7,494 nt of DNA from Bacteroidales bacterium UBA3290 (lineage in GTDB: Bacteria > Bacteroidota > Bacteroidia > Bacteroidales > UBA932): assembly GCA_002361615.1 (NCBI GenBank), contig DETK01000010.1:98161-105654 (forward strand), written 5' to 3'. Both the position numbers and the translations under genes were made by a program. The notes under the pieces were generated by a model. That model worked only from the letters and a program-made list of their open reading frames with translations. It had not been told where the DNA came from and ran no database searches. This document shows positions 6,604 to 7,494 of the stretch, piece by piece; positions within the stretch are counted from its first letter, which is position 1, and each line of letters begins with the position of its first letter.

Positions 6604-6635
6604 TAGATTGTTTTGAAAAGATTTTTCCGCATACG

Positions 6636-7494
<859 letters not shown>

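Overview
The window looks like chromosomal DNA from a GC-rich member of the Bacteroidota, probably order Bacteroidales. Three things point there. The best promoter, upstream of atpD, fits the Bacteroidota pattern TTTG-N20-TAnnTTTG exactly. Gene starts are preceded by A-rich tracts or nothing, not by clear Shine-Dalgarno sites. The ATP synthase beta subunit carries an insertion (about residues 213-233) that I recall from Bacteroides-type beta subunits. I cannot name a genus. No tRNA, rRNA, CRISPR array, insertion sequence or phage gene is visible.

Layout, left to right. Bases 1-1749 (+) hold the C-terminal 582 residues of a UvrA-type ABC ATPase, probably one of the shorter UvrA-like paralogues. 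A short gap with a candidate -7 box leads to 1820-2596 (+), a metallo-beta-lactamase-fold hydrolase with a lipoprotein signal. It ends 6 bp from the convergent end of the next gene. Bases 6486 down to 2603 (-) carry four tightly spaced genes, read in this order: a small Gly-rich protein with one EF-hand/dockerin-like calcium loop, an FHS-type MFS sugar transporter, a ROK-family sugar kinase, and a two-HKD phospholipase D/cardiolipin-synthase-like enzyme with a signal-like N-terminus. From 6636 (+) atpD runs off the right edge; it is open to the end of the window, with 286 residues visible.

How the genes fit together: the transporter and ROK kinase are separated by only 6 bp and form a credible proton-coupled hexose uptake and phosphorylation pair. 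The calcium-loop protein and the phospholipase D-like enzyme sit in the same probable transcript (18 and 20 bp gaps), but their link to sugar uptake is unclear. A 149-bp AT-rich divergent region (6487-6635) separates this operon from atpD and must hold the promoters of both.

Most of the window is ordinary housekeeping or accessory metabolism; I see no convincing new multi-gene system. The observations most worth a second look are a perfect 14-bp inverted repeat with a 4-nt loop inside the cardiolipin-synthase-like gene (3582-3613), the calcium-loop protein that opens a sugar-uptake operon, and the signal-peptide-bearing HKD enzyme without the usual paired membrane helices.
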